From: Pseudoduganella namucuonensis
Lineage (GTDB): Bacteria > Pseudomonadota > Gammaproteobacteria > Burkholderiales > Burkholderiaceae_D
Direction: 5' to 3'
Length of the DNA: 64,000 nucleotides
Assembly (NCBI RefSeq): GCF_900116645.1
Contig: NZ_FPBO01000003.1
Location: 186,001-250,000 of the forward strand
Each line of letters starts with the position of its first letter. The stretch's first letter is position 1. Shown here in pieces: positions 35,758 to 44,148 of the stretch. The position numbers and the translations under genes are program-made. A model generated the notes under the pieces. That model worked only from the letters and a program-made list of their open reading frames with translations. It had not been told where the DNA came from and searched no databases.

Positions 35758-37635
35758 TTGACCTCGGAACATAAGAAAAGCAGCGTGGCCGCCCTGACGC
35801 TCGCTGCCGTCGGCATTGTCTATGGCGACATCGGCACCAGCCCCCTGTACACCCTCAAGACCATCTTCGACCCTGAACACGGCTTGGCCCTGAACACGCC
35901 CAACCTGCTGGGCGTCATTTCCCTGATTTTCTGGGGCCTGACGATGATCGTCTCGCTCAAATACGTGACGCTGGTGCTGCGCGCGGACAACCGCGGCGAG
36001 GGCGGCGTGATGGCGCTGATGGCGCTGGCGCTCAATTCCGTCAGCAAGCGCTCCGGCTGGCACGGCCCGCTGCTGCTGCTGGGCGTGTTCGGCGCCACCA
36101 TGTTCTACGGCGACAGCGTGGTCACGCCCGCCATTTCGGTGCTGGGCGCGATCGAGGGCCTGGAAGTGGCGGCGCCCGCCTTGGGGCAGTACGTGGTGCC
36201 GCTGACCATCATCGTGCTGGTTTCGCTGTACGCGGTGCAGCGCCACGGCACGGCCGGCATCGGCCGCTGGTTCGGGCCGGTCATGGTGCTGTGGTTCGCG
36301 GCGCTGGCGGTGATGGGCGTGGTCAACATCGTCGAGGCGCCGCAGATCCTGGCCGCGCTCAACCCGCTCAACGCCTTCCGCTTCCTGCTGGCCAACGGCT
36401 TCCTGGCGTTCGTCGCGCTGGGCGCGGTGGTGCTGGCCTTCACCGGCGCCGAGGCGCTGTACGCGGACATGGGACACTTCGGCAAGAAGCCGATCCGCCT
36501 GGCCTGGTTCCTGGTCGCCTTCCCGGCGCTGGCGCTGAACTACCTGGGCCAGGGCGCGCTGCTGATCAACCATCCCGAGGCGATCTCCAACCCCTTCTTC
36601 AACCAGCTGGGCGGCTGGAGCGTGTACCCGCTGGTGCTGCTGTCGACCATGGCGGCGGTGATCGCCTCGCAGGCCACCATTTCCGGCACCTTCTCGATGA
36701 CCAAGCAGGCCATCGCCCTCGGGCTGCTGCCGCGCATGCGCGTGGCGCACACCTCGGAAAGCGAGATCGGCCAGATCTACATCCCGGCCGTCAACTGGCT
36801 GCAACTGGTGGTGGTGCTGATCGCGGTGGTGGGCTTCGGCTCCTCCGACGACCTGGCCGGCGCCTACGGCATCGCGGTCACGGCCACCATGCTGTCCACC
36901 ACCATCCTCACCTTCTTCGTCACGCGCTACCGCTGGCACCTGCCGCTGGCGGTGTGCTTCGGCGCCACCGGCTTCTTCATCGCGATGGACATCATGCTGT
37001 TCTCGGCTTCCACGCTGAAACTGCTGCACGGCGGCTTTTTCCCGCTGCTGCTGGGCGCCGTGCTGCTGACGGTGATGCTGACCTGGCGCACCGGCCGCCA
37101 ACTGGTGTTCGAGAACCTGGAAAAGCACGCCATCCCGCTCGAGGCCTTCCTGGAATCGCTGTTCATGGCGCCGCCCACGCGGGTGTTCGGCACCGCCATC
37201 TTCCTGCGCGGCGAAGGCGACGGCGTGCCGCACGCGCTGCTGCACAACCTGTCGCACAACAAGGTGCTGCACGAGCGCGTGGTGTTCATCACCGTGAACA
37301 TGCTGGAGGAACCCTGGGTGCCGCCGGAGGAGCGCGTGCGGATCACGGACCTGGGCCACCAGTGCTACCAGGTCAACGTCCACTACGGCTTCAAGGACGA
37401 GCCGGACATCCCCAACGTGCTGGGGCTGTGCGCGGAGCACGGGCTGGCCTTCGAGATGATGGAGACCTCCTTCTTCATCGCCCGCCAGACGGTGATCTCG
37501 GCGCCGGGTTCGGGCATGTCGTCGTGGCGCGAAAGCCTGTTCGTGACCATGTCGCGCAACGCCCGCGCGGCGGCGGACTATTACCAGATCCCGCCCAACC
37601 GGGTGATCGAGCTGGGCACCCAGGTGGAAATCTGA
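35758..37635 (+). CDS. kup: low-affinity potassium uptake protein Kup (Trk-independent)
   Basis: Kup imports K+ with protons through the inner membrane. From TTG 35758 the protein has 625 residues, the usual Kup length. Twelve helices begin with VAALTLAAVGIVYGDIGTSPLYTLK, the family signature. FTGAEALYADMGHFGKKPIRLAW and SQATISGTFSMTKQAIALGLLPR follow, and the C-terminal cytoplasmic domain is about 170 residues. No in-frame ATG exists near the start; TTG 35758 has CAGG upstream and lies behind a fair promoter. TTG 35698 is the alternative start. Confidence 0.92.
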   Translation: MTSEHKKSSVAALTLAAVGIVYGDIGTSPLYTLKTIFDPEHGLALNTPNLLGVISLIFWGLTMIVSLKYVTLVLRADNRGEGGVMALMALALNSVSKRSGWHGPLLLLGVFGATMFYGDSVVTPAISVLGAIEGLEVAAPALGQYVVPLTIIVLVSLYAVQRHGTAGIGRWFGPVMVLWFAALAVMGVVNIVEAPQILAALNPLNAFRFLLANGFLAFVALGAVVLAFTGAEALYADMGHFGKKPIRLAWFLVAFPALALNYLGQGALLINHPEAISNPFFNQLGGWSVYPLVLLSTMAAVIASQATISGTFSMTKQAIALGLLPRMRVAHTSESEIGQIYIPAVNWLQLVVVLIAVVGFGSSDDLAGAYGIAVTATMLSTTILTFFVTRYRWHLPLAVCFGATGFFIAMDIMLFSASTLKLLHGGFFPLLLGAVLLTVMLTWRTGRQLVFENLEKHAIPLEAFLESLFMAPPTRVFGTAIFLRGEGDGVPHALLHNLSHNKVLHERVVFITVNMLEEPWVPPEERVRITDLGHQCYQVNVHYGFKDEPDIPNVLGLCAEHGLAFEMMETSFFIARQTVISAPGSGMSSWRESLFVTMSRNARAAADYYQIPPNRVIELGTQVEI

Positions 37636-37651
37636 GCGTGGCGAATTTGTA

Positions 37652-37692
37652 AGCAGACCGCACGGGCCGAAATCCGGGCCGGACAGTCTGCT
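37652..37692 (+). terminator. possible stem-loop after kup
   Basis: AGCAGAC at 37652-37658 pairs with GTCTGCT at 37686-37692 around a GC-rich interior with two GGGCC words. It lies 17 bases after the kup stop. A T-run is lacking, so termination is only a possibility. Confidence 0.3.
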
Positions 37693-37761
37693 ACACTTCT
37701 GCTCCGGCGCACGCACGGGCCGCCTGTGCGAGTTCTTCGTCCTAATAATGCAAAGGTCACT

Positions 37762-38595
37762 ATGAAATCGATGTTCCAAATGATTGCAACGCTCGCCTGC
37801 GTGCTGGGGCTGACCGCCTGCGGCGGCGGCGATGACAACAAAACCGCCACCACCGAGACCCCGCAGCCGGCCTACGCCAAGACCGACCTGGTGACCGGCA
37901 CCGGCGAGACGGCGGCCAACGGCGACCTGGTCACGATCCTGTACACCGGTTACCTGTACGACTCCACCAAGGCCAACGGCCGCGGCGCGCAGTTCGAAAC
38001 CTCGCCCACGGGCGCGGGCGTCAGCTTCGCGGTGGCCACCGGCGCGGTGCCGATCAAGGGCTGGGACCAGGGTGTTCTCGGCATGAAAGTGGGCGGCAAG
38101 GCCAACCTGGTGCTGCCATCGAGCCTGGCCTTCGGCGCCGCCGGCTACACCAGCACCACAGGCGTGAAAGTGGCGGCCAACGCGCCGCTGGTGTTCGAGG
38201 TGGAGCTGATCGCGGTGAAAAAAGCCTCGCCGTCGGCCACCGTGACCATCAAAGACAATGTGGTCGGCACCGGCGCGGAAGCCGTGCTGAGCAAAACCCT
38301 GACCGTGCACTACACGGGCTGGCTCTACGACGAGACCAAGGCCGACTTCAAGGGCACCAAGTTCGACAGCTCGGTCGACAAGGGGCAGACCTTCGACTTC
38401 GCCATCGGCACCGCGACCGTCATCAAGGGCTGGGATCGCGGCGTGCTGGGCATGAAGGTCGGCGGCAAGCGCACGCTGATCGTTCCGTCGGAACTCGGCT
38501 ACGGCAGCGCCGGCACGAAGGACGCCAACGGCGCGGTCGTCATCCCCCCCAACGCGAAGCTGATCTTCGACATCGAACTGATCGCCGTGAAATAA
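37762..38595 (+). CDS. lipoprotein with two tandem FKBP-type peptidyl-prolyl isomerase domains
   Basis: This 277-residue protein is a predicted lipoprotein: signal MKSMFQMIATLACVLG with lipobox LTAC, then an Asp-rich linker. The first FKBP domain (about 50-160) has YTGYLYD and IKGWDQGVLGMKVGGK, but the usual FDSS is FETS and YG is FG. The second (about 170-277) is canonical: VHYTGWLYD, FDSS, VIKGWDRGVLGMKVGGKRTL, LGYG and IPPNAKLIFDIEL. The second domain should be active; the first looks degenerate and may only bind clients. The start at 37762 has AAAGG upstream; 37726 is a weaker alternative. A strong terminator follows. Confidence 0.87.
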   Translation: MKSMFQMIATLACVLGLTACGGGDDNKTATTETPQPAYAKTDLVTGTGETAANGDLVTILYTGYLYDSTKANGRGAQFETSPTGAGVSFAVATGAVPIKGWDQGVLGMKVGGKANLVLPSSLAFGAAGYTSTTGVKVAANAPLVFEVELIAVKKASPSATVTIKDNVVGTGAEAVLSKTLTVHYTGWLYDETKADFKGTKFDSSVDKGQTFDFAIGTATVIKGWDRGVLGMKVGGKRTLIVPSELGYGSAGTKDANGAVVIPPNAKLIFDIELIAVK

Positions 38596-38614
38596 ACCAC
38601 GCGGCGCGCAAGCG

Positions 38615-38640
38615 AAAGGGCGGCTTCGGCCGCCCTTTTT
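38615..38640 (+). terminator. rho-independent terminator after the FKBP gene
   Basis: AAAGGGCGGC at 38615-38624 pairs exactly with GCCGCCCTTT at 38629-38638 around the stable tetraloop TTCG, followed by T residues to 38640. It lies 20 bases past the FKBP stop. Confidence 0.93.
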
Positions 38641-38667
38641 CACGTCCTTGTTGCTAGAATGCGCCGC

Positions 38668-40032
38668 ATGACCGCCCACATTCTGATCCTCGACGACGAC
38701 ACGGACGTCGCCTACGCCGCGCAAATGCTGCTGCGCCGGCGTCATGGCAAGGTAAGCGCGGCGCACACGCCGGCGGCGCTGCCGGAACTGCTGGCGCGGG
38801 ACGTGCCGGACGTGGTGCTGCTGGACTTCAACTTCGCGCCCGGCCGCATCGACGGCGCCGAGGGCTTGGCCGCGCTCGACCTGCTGCGCGCCCTGCCTCG
38901 CCCGCCCGCCGTGATCGCGATGACGGCCTACGCCGACGTGCCGCTGGCGGTGGAGGCGCTGAAGCGCGGCGCCTGCGATTTCATCACCAAGCCCTGGGAC
39001 AACGCCCGCCTCGTCGCGGCGGTGGACAGCGCGCTGGCGCGGCACGCCGCGGCCGCGTCGCCCGCCATGTCCCCGGCGACCGAGGCGTTGATGGGCGACT
39101 CGGCCGCCATGCGCGCCGTGAAGACCATGATCGCCAGCGTCGCGCCCACCGAGGCCAACGTGCTGGTGCTGGGCGAGAACGGCGTGGGCAAGGAACTGGT
39201 GGCGCGCGCCATCCATCAGGCCTCGCGCCGCGCCGGCCAGACCTTCCTCGCGGTGGACATGGGCGCGCTGCCGGAATCGACCTTCGAGAGCGAACTGTTT
39301 GGCCACCGCAAGGGCTCCTTCACCGACGCCAAGGCCGACCGCGCCGGGCGTTTCCAGGCCGCGCGCGGCGGCTCGCTGTTCCTCGACGAGATCGGCAACA
39401 TGCCGCTGGCCGCGCAGGCCAAGCTGCTGACGGTGCTGGAGCGGCGCGAAGTCACGCCGATCGGCGCGGACCGGCCGGAAGCGGTGGACGTGCGCATCGT
39501 CAGCGCCACCAACCTGGACGAGGCGCGGCTGTTCGATCCCTCCGTGTTCCGTCCCGACCTGCTGTTCCGGCTGAACACCATCGTGATCCGCGTGCCCCCG
39601 CTGCGCGAGCGGCGCGAGGACATCCCGGCGCTGCTGCTGCACTACCTGCGCGCCTACGAGTCGCAATACCAGCGCCCGGCGCGCGGGATGAGGGCGGAGG
39701 CCCAGGCCTGGCTGGCGCAATACGCCTGGCCCGGCAACGTGCGCGCGCTGCGCCACGCCTGCGAACGCGCGGTCATCCTGGCGCTGGGCGCGGAATACGA
39801 GGTGGACGATTTCGGCCTGGCGCCGCAGGCCCACGCGGCGGGATACAGCACTGGCGGCGTCGCCGGCCCCGGCCCCGGCAATCCGGGCGACGAGCTCACT
39901 CTGAGCACCCTCGAACGCGACGCCATCGCCGCCGCGCTGGCCGCCGCCAACGGCAACATCAGCCAGGCCTCGCGCATGCTGGGCGTGAGCCGCGCGGCCC
40001 TGTACCGCAAGCTGGGCAAGCATGGCATCTGA
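38668..40032 (+). CDS. sigma-54-dependent response regulator (NtrC family)
   Basis: This 454-residue protein has three domains. The receiver has phospho-acceptor Asp53 in VVLLDFNF. The AAA+ domain has Walker A GENGVGKE, a sigma-54 contact loop reading GSFTDA where GAFTGA is typical, SLFLDEIGNMP as Walker B, and LFRLNTIVIRVPPLRERR. A C-terminal Fis-type helix-turn-helix follows (NISQASRMLGVSRAALYRKL). The loop variant may weaken sigma-54 contact, although GAFTDA-like forms occur in working regulators. I chose ATG 38668; ATG 38659 adds MRR. It overlaps the kinase gene by 11 bases, so the two form a two-component pair. Confidence 0.9.
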   Translation: MTAHILILDDDTDVAYAAQMLLRRRHGKVSAAHTPAALPELLARDVPDVVLLDFNFAPGRIDGAEGLAALDLLRALPRPPAVIAMTAYADVPLAVEALKRGACDFITKPWDNARLVAAVDSALARHAAAASPAMSPATEALMGDSAAMRAVKTMIASVAPTEANVLVLGENGVGKELVARAIHQASRRAGQTFLAVDMGALPESTFESELFGHRKGSFTDAKADRAGRFQAARGGSLFLDEIGNMPLAAQAKLLTVLERREVTPIGADRPEAVDVRIVSATNLDEARLFDPSVFRPDLLFRLNTIVIRVPPLRERREDIPALLLHYLRAYESQYQRPARGMRAEAQAWLAQYAWPGNVRALRHACERAVILALGAEYEVDDFGLAPQAHAAGYSTGGVAGPGPGNPGDELTLSTLERDAIAAALAAANGNISQASRMLGVSRAALYRKLGKHGI

Positions 40033-41374
40033 GCGCGCGCTCAAGATCCGGATAGCGGCCAGCGTGGCCGCGCTGATGGCCTTGTCGGCCTGCGTCCCGC
40101 CCGCCGCATCGTCGCCGCGCGTGCTGGTGCTGTGCGCGCTGGCCGCCGCGATTCCGGCGTGGACGCTGCGCCGCGCCCTGTCGCGGCTGACCCTCCGACA
40201 GTCGACGCCGCTTTTTAGGGAAGTAGGCCCCGTGGGATTGCTGACGCCGCTTCGTGGGGGAGGCAGCCCCGATGGGGCTGCCTCCGATCCCGAAGGGACA
40301 GACCCTCAAGCGCTCACGCCGCTTCCCGCCGGCAACGCCGAAGCCGCGCTGACGCCCGATCGGCGCGCCCTGCTGGACGCCGCGCAGTCGCTGGAGGCGC
40401 GGCTGGAGCACGCCCCCATCGCGCTGTTCAGCATCGAGCGCCTGAGCGGGCCGGGCGCCGTCACGCCGGTGAACGCCAGCGCGCGCCGCATGCTGGCGCC
40501 GGGCCGCGCGCGCGATCCCCGGCAGTTGATGGATTTGCTGGCCGCCCAGCCCACCGCGCGCCGCGCGCTGGTCAGCTTCGACACCGAGCGCGGCCCGGAG
40601 CGCGCGCTGGCCTCGGTGGCCGCGCTGACGGTGGAGGGCGCCGGCCAGCGCCTGGCCGCGCTGATGCCGGTGGAAAGCGAACTGGAAGCCGAGGCCATGA
40701 ACGCCTGGCGCCAGCTGGTGCACGTGCTCACGCACGAGATCATGAATTCGCTGACGCCGGTGGCCTCGCTGTCGCGCACCGCGCGCGACCTGCTGGCCGA
40801 GGTGCAGGCCGACCTGGCGCCCGACGTCAGCGGCGACCTGGGCACGGCGCTGGACGCCATCGCGCGCCGCGCCGCCAGCCTGGTGGAGTTCGTGGCCAGC
40901 TACCGCAGCCTGTCCACGGTGCCGCAGGCCAGGCCCGAGCGCGTGCACCTGGGCGAGCTGTTCGCGCGCCTGTCCATGCTGATGGCGCCGCAATGGGAGG
41001 TGCGCCGCGGCAGTGCCGAATTCTCGGTGGAGCCGGCGTCGCTGGATGTGATGGTCGATCCGGGACAGCTGGAACAGGCGCTGATCAACCTGTTGAAGAA
41101 CGCCGCCGAGGCCACGGCCGATCTGCCGCATCCGCAGGTGCGGGTGCACGCGCGCCTGAGCCGGGGAGGGCGCTTGCGCATCGACGTGGCCGACAACGGC
41201 CCCGGCGTGCCGGACGACATGCTGGCCCATATCTTCACGCCCTTCTTCTCGACCAAGAGACAGGGGCGCGGCATCGGCCTGGCCATGGTGCGCCACCTGG
41301 CGCACGCCAACGGCGGCATGGTGCGCTACGCCAAGCCGGTGGGCGGCGGCGCGCGCTTCGTGGTCACGTTCTAG
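40022..41374 (+). CDS. membrane sensor histidine kinase partnered with the NtrC-type regulator
   Basis: This 450-residue protein has two close membrane helices (about 8-27 and 32-50) with almost no periplasmic loop. It then has an unusual 40-odd residue segment, a PAS-like region (about 110-210), the dimerisation helix with His238 in VLTHEIMNSLTPVASLS, and an ATPase domain with LINLLKNAAEA, DNGPGVP, FFSTKRQGRGIGLAMV. The HEIMN form is typical of NtrY/NtrB-like kinases that pair with NtrC-type regulators. Residues about 59-101 are encoded by a GC-rich palindromic insert. The 3' end overlaps the convergent ElaA gene by 11 bases. Confidence 0.9.
   Translation: MASERALKIRIAASVAALMALSACVPPAASSPRVLVLCALAAAIPAWTLRRALSRLTLRQSTPLFREVGPVGLLTPLRGGGSPDGAASDPEGTDPQALTPLPAGNAEAALTPDRRALLDAAQSLEARLEHAPIALFSIERLSGPGAVTPVNASARRMLAPGRARDPRQLMDLLAAQPTARRALVSFDTERGPERALASVAALTVEGAGQRLAALMPVESELEAEAMNAWRQLVHVLTHEIMNSLTPVASLSRTARDLLAEVQADLAPDVSGDLGTALDAIARRAASLVEFVASYRSLSTVPQARPERVHLGELFARLSMLMAPQWEVRRGSAEFSVEPASLDVMVDPGQLEQALINLLKNAAEATADLPHPQVRVHARLSRGGRLRIDVADNGPGVPDDMLAHIFTPFFSTKRQGRGIGLAMVRHLAHANGGMVRYAKPVGGGARFVVTF
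40196..40325. repeat. palindromic repeat embedded in frame in a kinase gene
   Basis: Within the kinase gene, three near-copies of GACGCCGCTT-type words (40203, 40242, and CACGCCGCTT near 40315) surround an exact 12-base inverted repeat, 40259-40270 and 40274-40285. The word GGGACAGACCC at 40295 equals the core of repeat copy B. GCTGACGCCGCTT at 40240-40252 equals 13 bases of copy C at 53462. The segment is open in the kinase frame and encodes a Gly/Pro/Ala-rich linker. Its exact edges are my estimate. Confidence 0.68.
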
Positions 41375-41828
41375 CCGGGCGCACCATGTCGACGTGCATG
41401 ATGCCGTCCTCGTCGTACGGCTCGGTCACGGTCTGGAAGCCGAAGCCGCCGTAGAACTTTTCCAGGTGATGCTGCGCGCCGATGCGGAAGCCGTGGCCGG
41501 GATGCAGCGCCTCGGCGCGGGCGATGCCTTCGGCCAGCAGCAGGCGGCCGATGCCGCCGCCGCGCGCGGCCTGCGTGGTCAGCACGCGGCCCAGGGACAT
41601 TTCGGGGTATTTGACGCCAGGCGCGATGCAGCGCAGATAAGCCGCCAGCTGGCGCTGGCCGTCGACGGTTTGCCAGGCCATCAGGTGATGGGCGCCCTGG
41701 TCGTAGTTGTCGATATCGGGATAGAGGCACTTCTGTTCCAGCATGAACACCTGCTGGCGGTGGTGCAGCACCTGGTACAGGTCCGCCACCGGAATCTGGT
41801 CGAAAGCCAGCCACTGCCATTCAATCAT
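41364..41828 (-). CDS. GNAT N-acetyltransferase, ElaA type
   Basis: This 154-residue acetyltransferase has the ElaA opening WLAFDQIPVADLYQVLHHRQQVFMLEQKCLYPDIDNYDQ. The acetyl-CoA loop is SLGRVLTTQAARGGGIGRLLLAEGI, and the C-terminal AQHHLEKFYGGFGFQTV is typical. The substrate is unknown. The start at 41828 (MIEWQWLAF) matches the family; the frame extends further without support. It converges with, and overlaps by 11 bases, the kinase gene. Confidence 0.86.
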   Translation of the reverse strand: MIEWQWLAFDQIPVADLYQVLHHRQQVFMLEQKCLYPDIDNYDQGAHHLMAWQTVDGQRQLAAYLRCIAPGVKYPEMSLGRVLTTQAARGGGIGRLLLAEGIARAEALHPGHGFRIGAQHHLEKFYGGFGFQTVTEPYDEDGIMHVDMVRPART

Positions 41829-41881
41829 GTGCGCCTCGCGGGATGAAACGCTGATTGTACGGCAGGGCTGGAGGGCGATGC

Positions 41882-42307
41882 TTAAACGATGGTCAGGGTG
41901 ACGTCGATGTTGCCGCGGGTGGCGTTCGAGTATGGGCACACGATGTGCGCCGCGTTCACCAGCTTCTCGGCGGTTTCGCGGTCCAGGCCTGGCAGCGACA
42001 CTTTCAGTTCCACTTCGATGCCGAAGCCGGTCTCGATCGCGCCGATGCCGACGGTGGCGTCGATCGAGGTGTCCGCCGGCACGGCGATCTTGTCGCGGCC
42101 GCCGACGAATTTCAGCGCGCCGATGAAGCAGGCCGAGTAGCCGGCGGCGAACAGTTGCTCGGGATTGGTGCCCACGGCGCCGGCGCCGCCCAGTTCTTTC
42201 GGGGTGGTCAGTTTCACATCCAGCACGCCGTCGGACGAGACGGCACGGCCTTCGCGGCCACCGGTGGATTTAGCGTTTGCGCGGTACAGGACTTGTTGGA
42301 TCGACAT
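41882..42307 (-). CDS. ohr: organic hydroperoxide resistance protein Ohr
   Basis: Ohr is a cytoplasmic thiol peroxidase that reduces organic and fatty-acid hydroperoxides with lipoylated partners. The 141-residue protein has both catalytic cysteines, Cys60 in [12 protein letters not shown] and Cys124 in [13 protein letters not shown], and the family opening [21 protein letters not shown]. The length is standard. An OhrR (MarR-type) regulator is not adjacent. The upstream region carries a candidate promoter with an embedded dyad. Confidence 0.93.
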   Translation of the reverse strand: MSIQQVLYRANAKSTGGREGRAVSSDGVLDVKLTTPKELGGAGAVGTNPEQLFAAGYSACFIGALKFVGGRDKIAVPADTSIDATVGIGAIETGFGIEVELKVSLPGLDRETAEKLVNAAHIVCPYSNATRGNIDVTLTIV

Positions 42308-42338
42308 GATGGATTCCTTTGCTGTGGTGGGGTTTAGT

Positions 42339-42433
42339 CGCTATCTATTGAATAGCGTCCTACTTTTTGCTACTTCTCGCCGCGTGTGCGGCGTCGATGG
42401 AGTTACTTTACATCGTGCACTATGTAATAGCAA
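42339..42433 (-). promoter_or_regulatory. candidate ohr promoter with overlapping dyad operator
   Basis: Read on the minus strand, TTGCTA (42433-42428) and TAAAGT (42410-42405) are 17 bases apart, a fair sigma-70 pair. The spacer holds a near-palindrome at 42408-42427, TTACAT-C-GTGCAC-T-ATGTAA, with only one mismatched pair. Further into the leader, CGCTAT at 42339-42344 and ATAGCG at 42352-42357 form a second dyad. Either could bind an OhrR-like repressor. No experiment is implied. Confidence 0.45.
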
Positions 42434-42486
42434 GCGATATTTTTAATAGTCGCCATGGCCGTGCGCCTCTTCACGCGCCGCCGCCG

Positions 42487-43062
42487 CTACTTCGCCGCCA
42501 CCGCCTCCACCTGGATGCGCAGTCCCACGTCCATCGAGAAGCCATAATCCTTGCCCGCCGCCAGGCCGAAATCCTCGCGGTTGAACGTGGCGGACGCGTC
42601 CGCGCCGCACAGCTCGCGCTTCAGCATGGGGTGGGGGATGCATTTGAAGCGGTTCAGCTTGAGCGTGAGCGGCTTGGTCACGCCATGCAGCGTCAACTGT
42701 CCCTGCACCTCGGTGGGCGCGCCGCCGGCCAGGCTGAGCGTGCCGGTGTAGCGCGCGGTCTTGCCGTGTTTTTTCACGTCGAAGAAGTCCTTGCCCTGCG
42801 CCCACTTGTTGAGCAGGTCCTCGCCGAAGTCGATGCTGGACAGGTCGATGGCGATATCGACCGTGCCCTGGCCGGCTTCGCGGTCCAGCGTGACCTTGCC
42901 GCTGTTCTTGTTGATCTTTCCGCGCCAGAAGGAGATGCCCATGTGGTCGGCCTCGAAGCTGGGGAAGGTGTGGTGAGGGTCGATGTCGTAGGTCACGGGG
43001 GCGGCGCCGGCGAGGCCGCTGGCGAACAGGGTGGCGGCGAACAGGGTGCTGCTGATCTTCAT
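42487..43062 (-). CDS. YceI family periplasmic protein
   Basis: This 191-residue lipocalin-like protein is exported (signal MKISSTLFAATLFASGLAGA). The YceI features are YDIDPHHTFPSFEADHMGISFWRGKIN, then GKVTLDREAGQGTVDIAIDLSSIDFGEDLLNKW and DKVKKH-like DVKKHGKTARYTG, then LTLHGVTKPLTLKLNRFKC. The fold binds isoprenoid or other hydrophobic molecules. The gene lies 24 bases after the amidohydrolase gene on the same strand and is probably co-transcribed. Confidence 0.88.
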   Translation of the reverse strand: MKISSTLFAATLFASGLAGAAPVTYDIDPHHTFPSFEADHMGISFWRGKINKNSGKVTLDREAGQGTVDIAIDLSSIDFGEDLLNKWAQGKDFFDVKKHGKTARYTGTLSLAGGAPTEVQGQLTLHGVTKPLTLKLNRFKCIPHPMLKRELCGADASATFNREDFGLAAGKDYGFSMDVGLRIQVEAVAAK

Positions 43063-43086
43063 GGCGTCTCCTTTTTCGGTGGGTGG

Positions 43087-44130
43087 TTACAGCGCGGTCT
43101 CGAAGCCTTCCAGCACATTGACGACGTTCACGCCCAGCTCCTTCACCGCGTAGCCGCCCTCGAACACGAAGGCGGTCGGCAGGCCCAGGTAGGCCAGGCG
43201 CTCGCCGATGCGCAGGTAGTCGGCGCTTTGCAGCGTGAAGCGCGACAGCGGATCGCCGGCGAAGGTGTCCACGCCCAGCGACACCACCAGCGCCTCCGGC
43301 TGGTACATCTGCAGGCGCAGGCAGGCCGTTTCCAGCGCCGCGAACCAGGCTTGCGCGCCGGTGCCGGCTGCCAGCGGCAGGTTGACGTTGTAGCCCAGGC
43401 CCGCGCCCGCGCCGGTCTCGTCGGCATGGCCCAGGTAGAACGGGTACTCGCCGCGCGGGTCGGCGTGCAGGGAGACGAACAGCACGTCGTTGCGGTCGTA
43501 GAAGATGCTCTGCGTGCCGTTGCCGTGGTGGTAGTCGATGTCCAGGATGGCGACCTTGCGCAGGCCGTCGTCCAGCAGGTGCTGGGCCGCCAGCGCGGCG
43601 TTGTTGAGGAAGCAGTAGCCGCCGAAGAAGTCGGCGCCGGCGTGGTGGCCGGGGGGACGCGTCAGCGCGAAGGTGCTGCGTTCGCCCAGCCGCAGCGCGT
43701 GCGCGGCGTTGACGGCGCAGTCGGCGCCGGTCTTGGCGGCGGTCCAGGTGCCGGCGGTGAGGGGCGTGCCGCTGTCCATCGAGTACAGGCCCAGGCGCGC
43801 GCAGAAGTTGTCCGGCTCCACGTCCGAGCGCAGGGTGCGCACCGGCCACACGGCGGGGAAGGCGTCCTTGCCGGCGTTGGCGGGATCGAGCGCCAGCCAT
43901 TCGTTCCAGGCGCCGCGCAGGAATTGCAGGTAGCGCGGCGTGTGCACGCGCTCCAGCGTCATCAGGGGCACGCCGTGCGGCGTGACGATGCTGCCCAGGC
44001 CGCGCCGGCCCAGTTCGGCCAGCACCGCGTCGGCGCGCTCGGGTTTTTCAAAGCACGGCACCATCTCGCCACGGAAGATCTCGTGGCGTCCGCGATGCTG
44101 GGCGTGCAGTTCGTTGTAGAAGGTCAGCAC
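43087..44130 (-). CDS. histone deacetylase-family protein, probable acetylpolyamine amidohydrolase
   Basis: This is a 347-residue zinc amidohydrolase of the arginase/deacetylase fold. Motifs are LTRPPGHHAGADFFGGYCFLNN, LDIDYHHGNGTQ (zinc ligands Asp and His), SLHADPRGEYPFYLGHADETG, SLGVDTFAGDPLSRF (third ligand Asp), and the terminal FVFEGGYAV. The opening GRHEIFRGEMVPCFEKPERAD and the length match bacterial acetylpolyamine amidohydrolases more than class I or II deacetylases. It should remove acetyl groups from polyamines. gshA ends 18 bases upstream on the same strand. Confidence 0.87.
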   Translation of the reverse strand: MLTFYNELHAQHRGRHEIFRGEMVPCFEKPERADAVLAELGRRGLGSIVTPHGVPLMTLERVHTPRYLQFLRGAWNEWLALDPANAGKDAFPAVWPVRTLRSDVEPDNFCARLGLYSMDSGTPLTAGTWTAAKTGADCAVNAAHALRLGERSTFALTRPPGHHAGADFFGGYCFLNNAALAAQHLLDDGLRKVAILDIDYHHGNGTQSIFYDRNDVLFVSLHADPRGEYPFYLGHADETGAGAGLGYNVNLPLAAGTGAQAWFAALETACLRLQMYQPEALVVSLGVDTFAGDPLSRFTLQSADYLRIGERLAYLGLPTAFVFEGGYAVKELGVNVVNVLEGFETAL

Positions 44131-44148
44131 GCGGGGCCCCGGGGCGGA

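Noticed and set aside
35746..40044. Open frame of 1432 codons on the minus strand
   Set aside because: It is antisense to kup, the FKBP gene and the NtrC-type regulator, with Gln/His/Arg-rich composition typical of GC-rich shadow frames and no domain.
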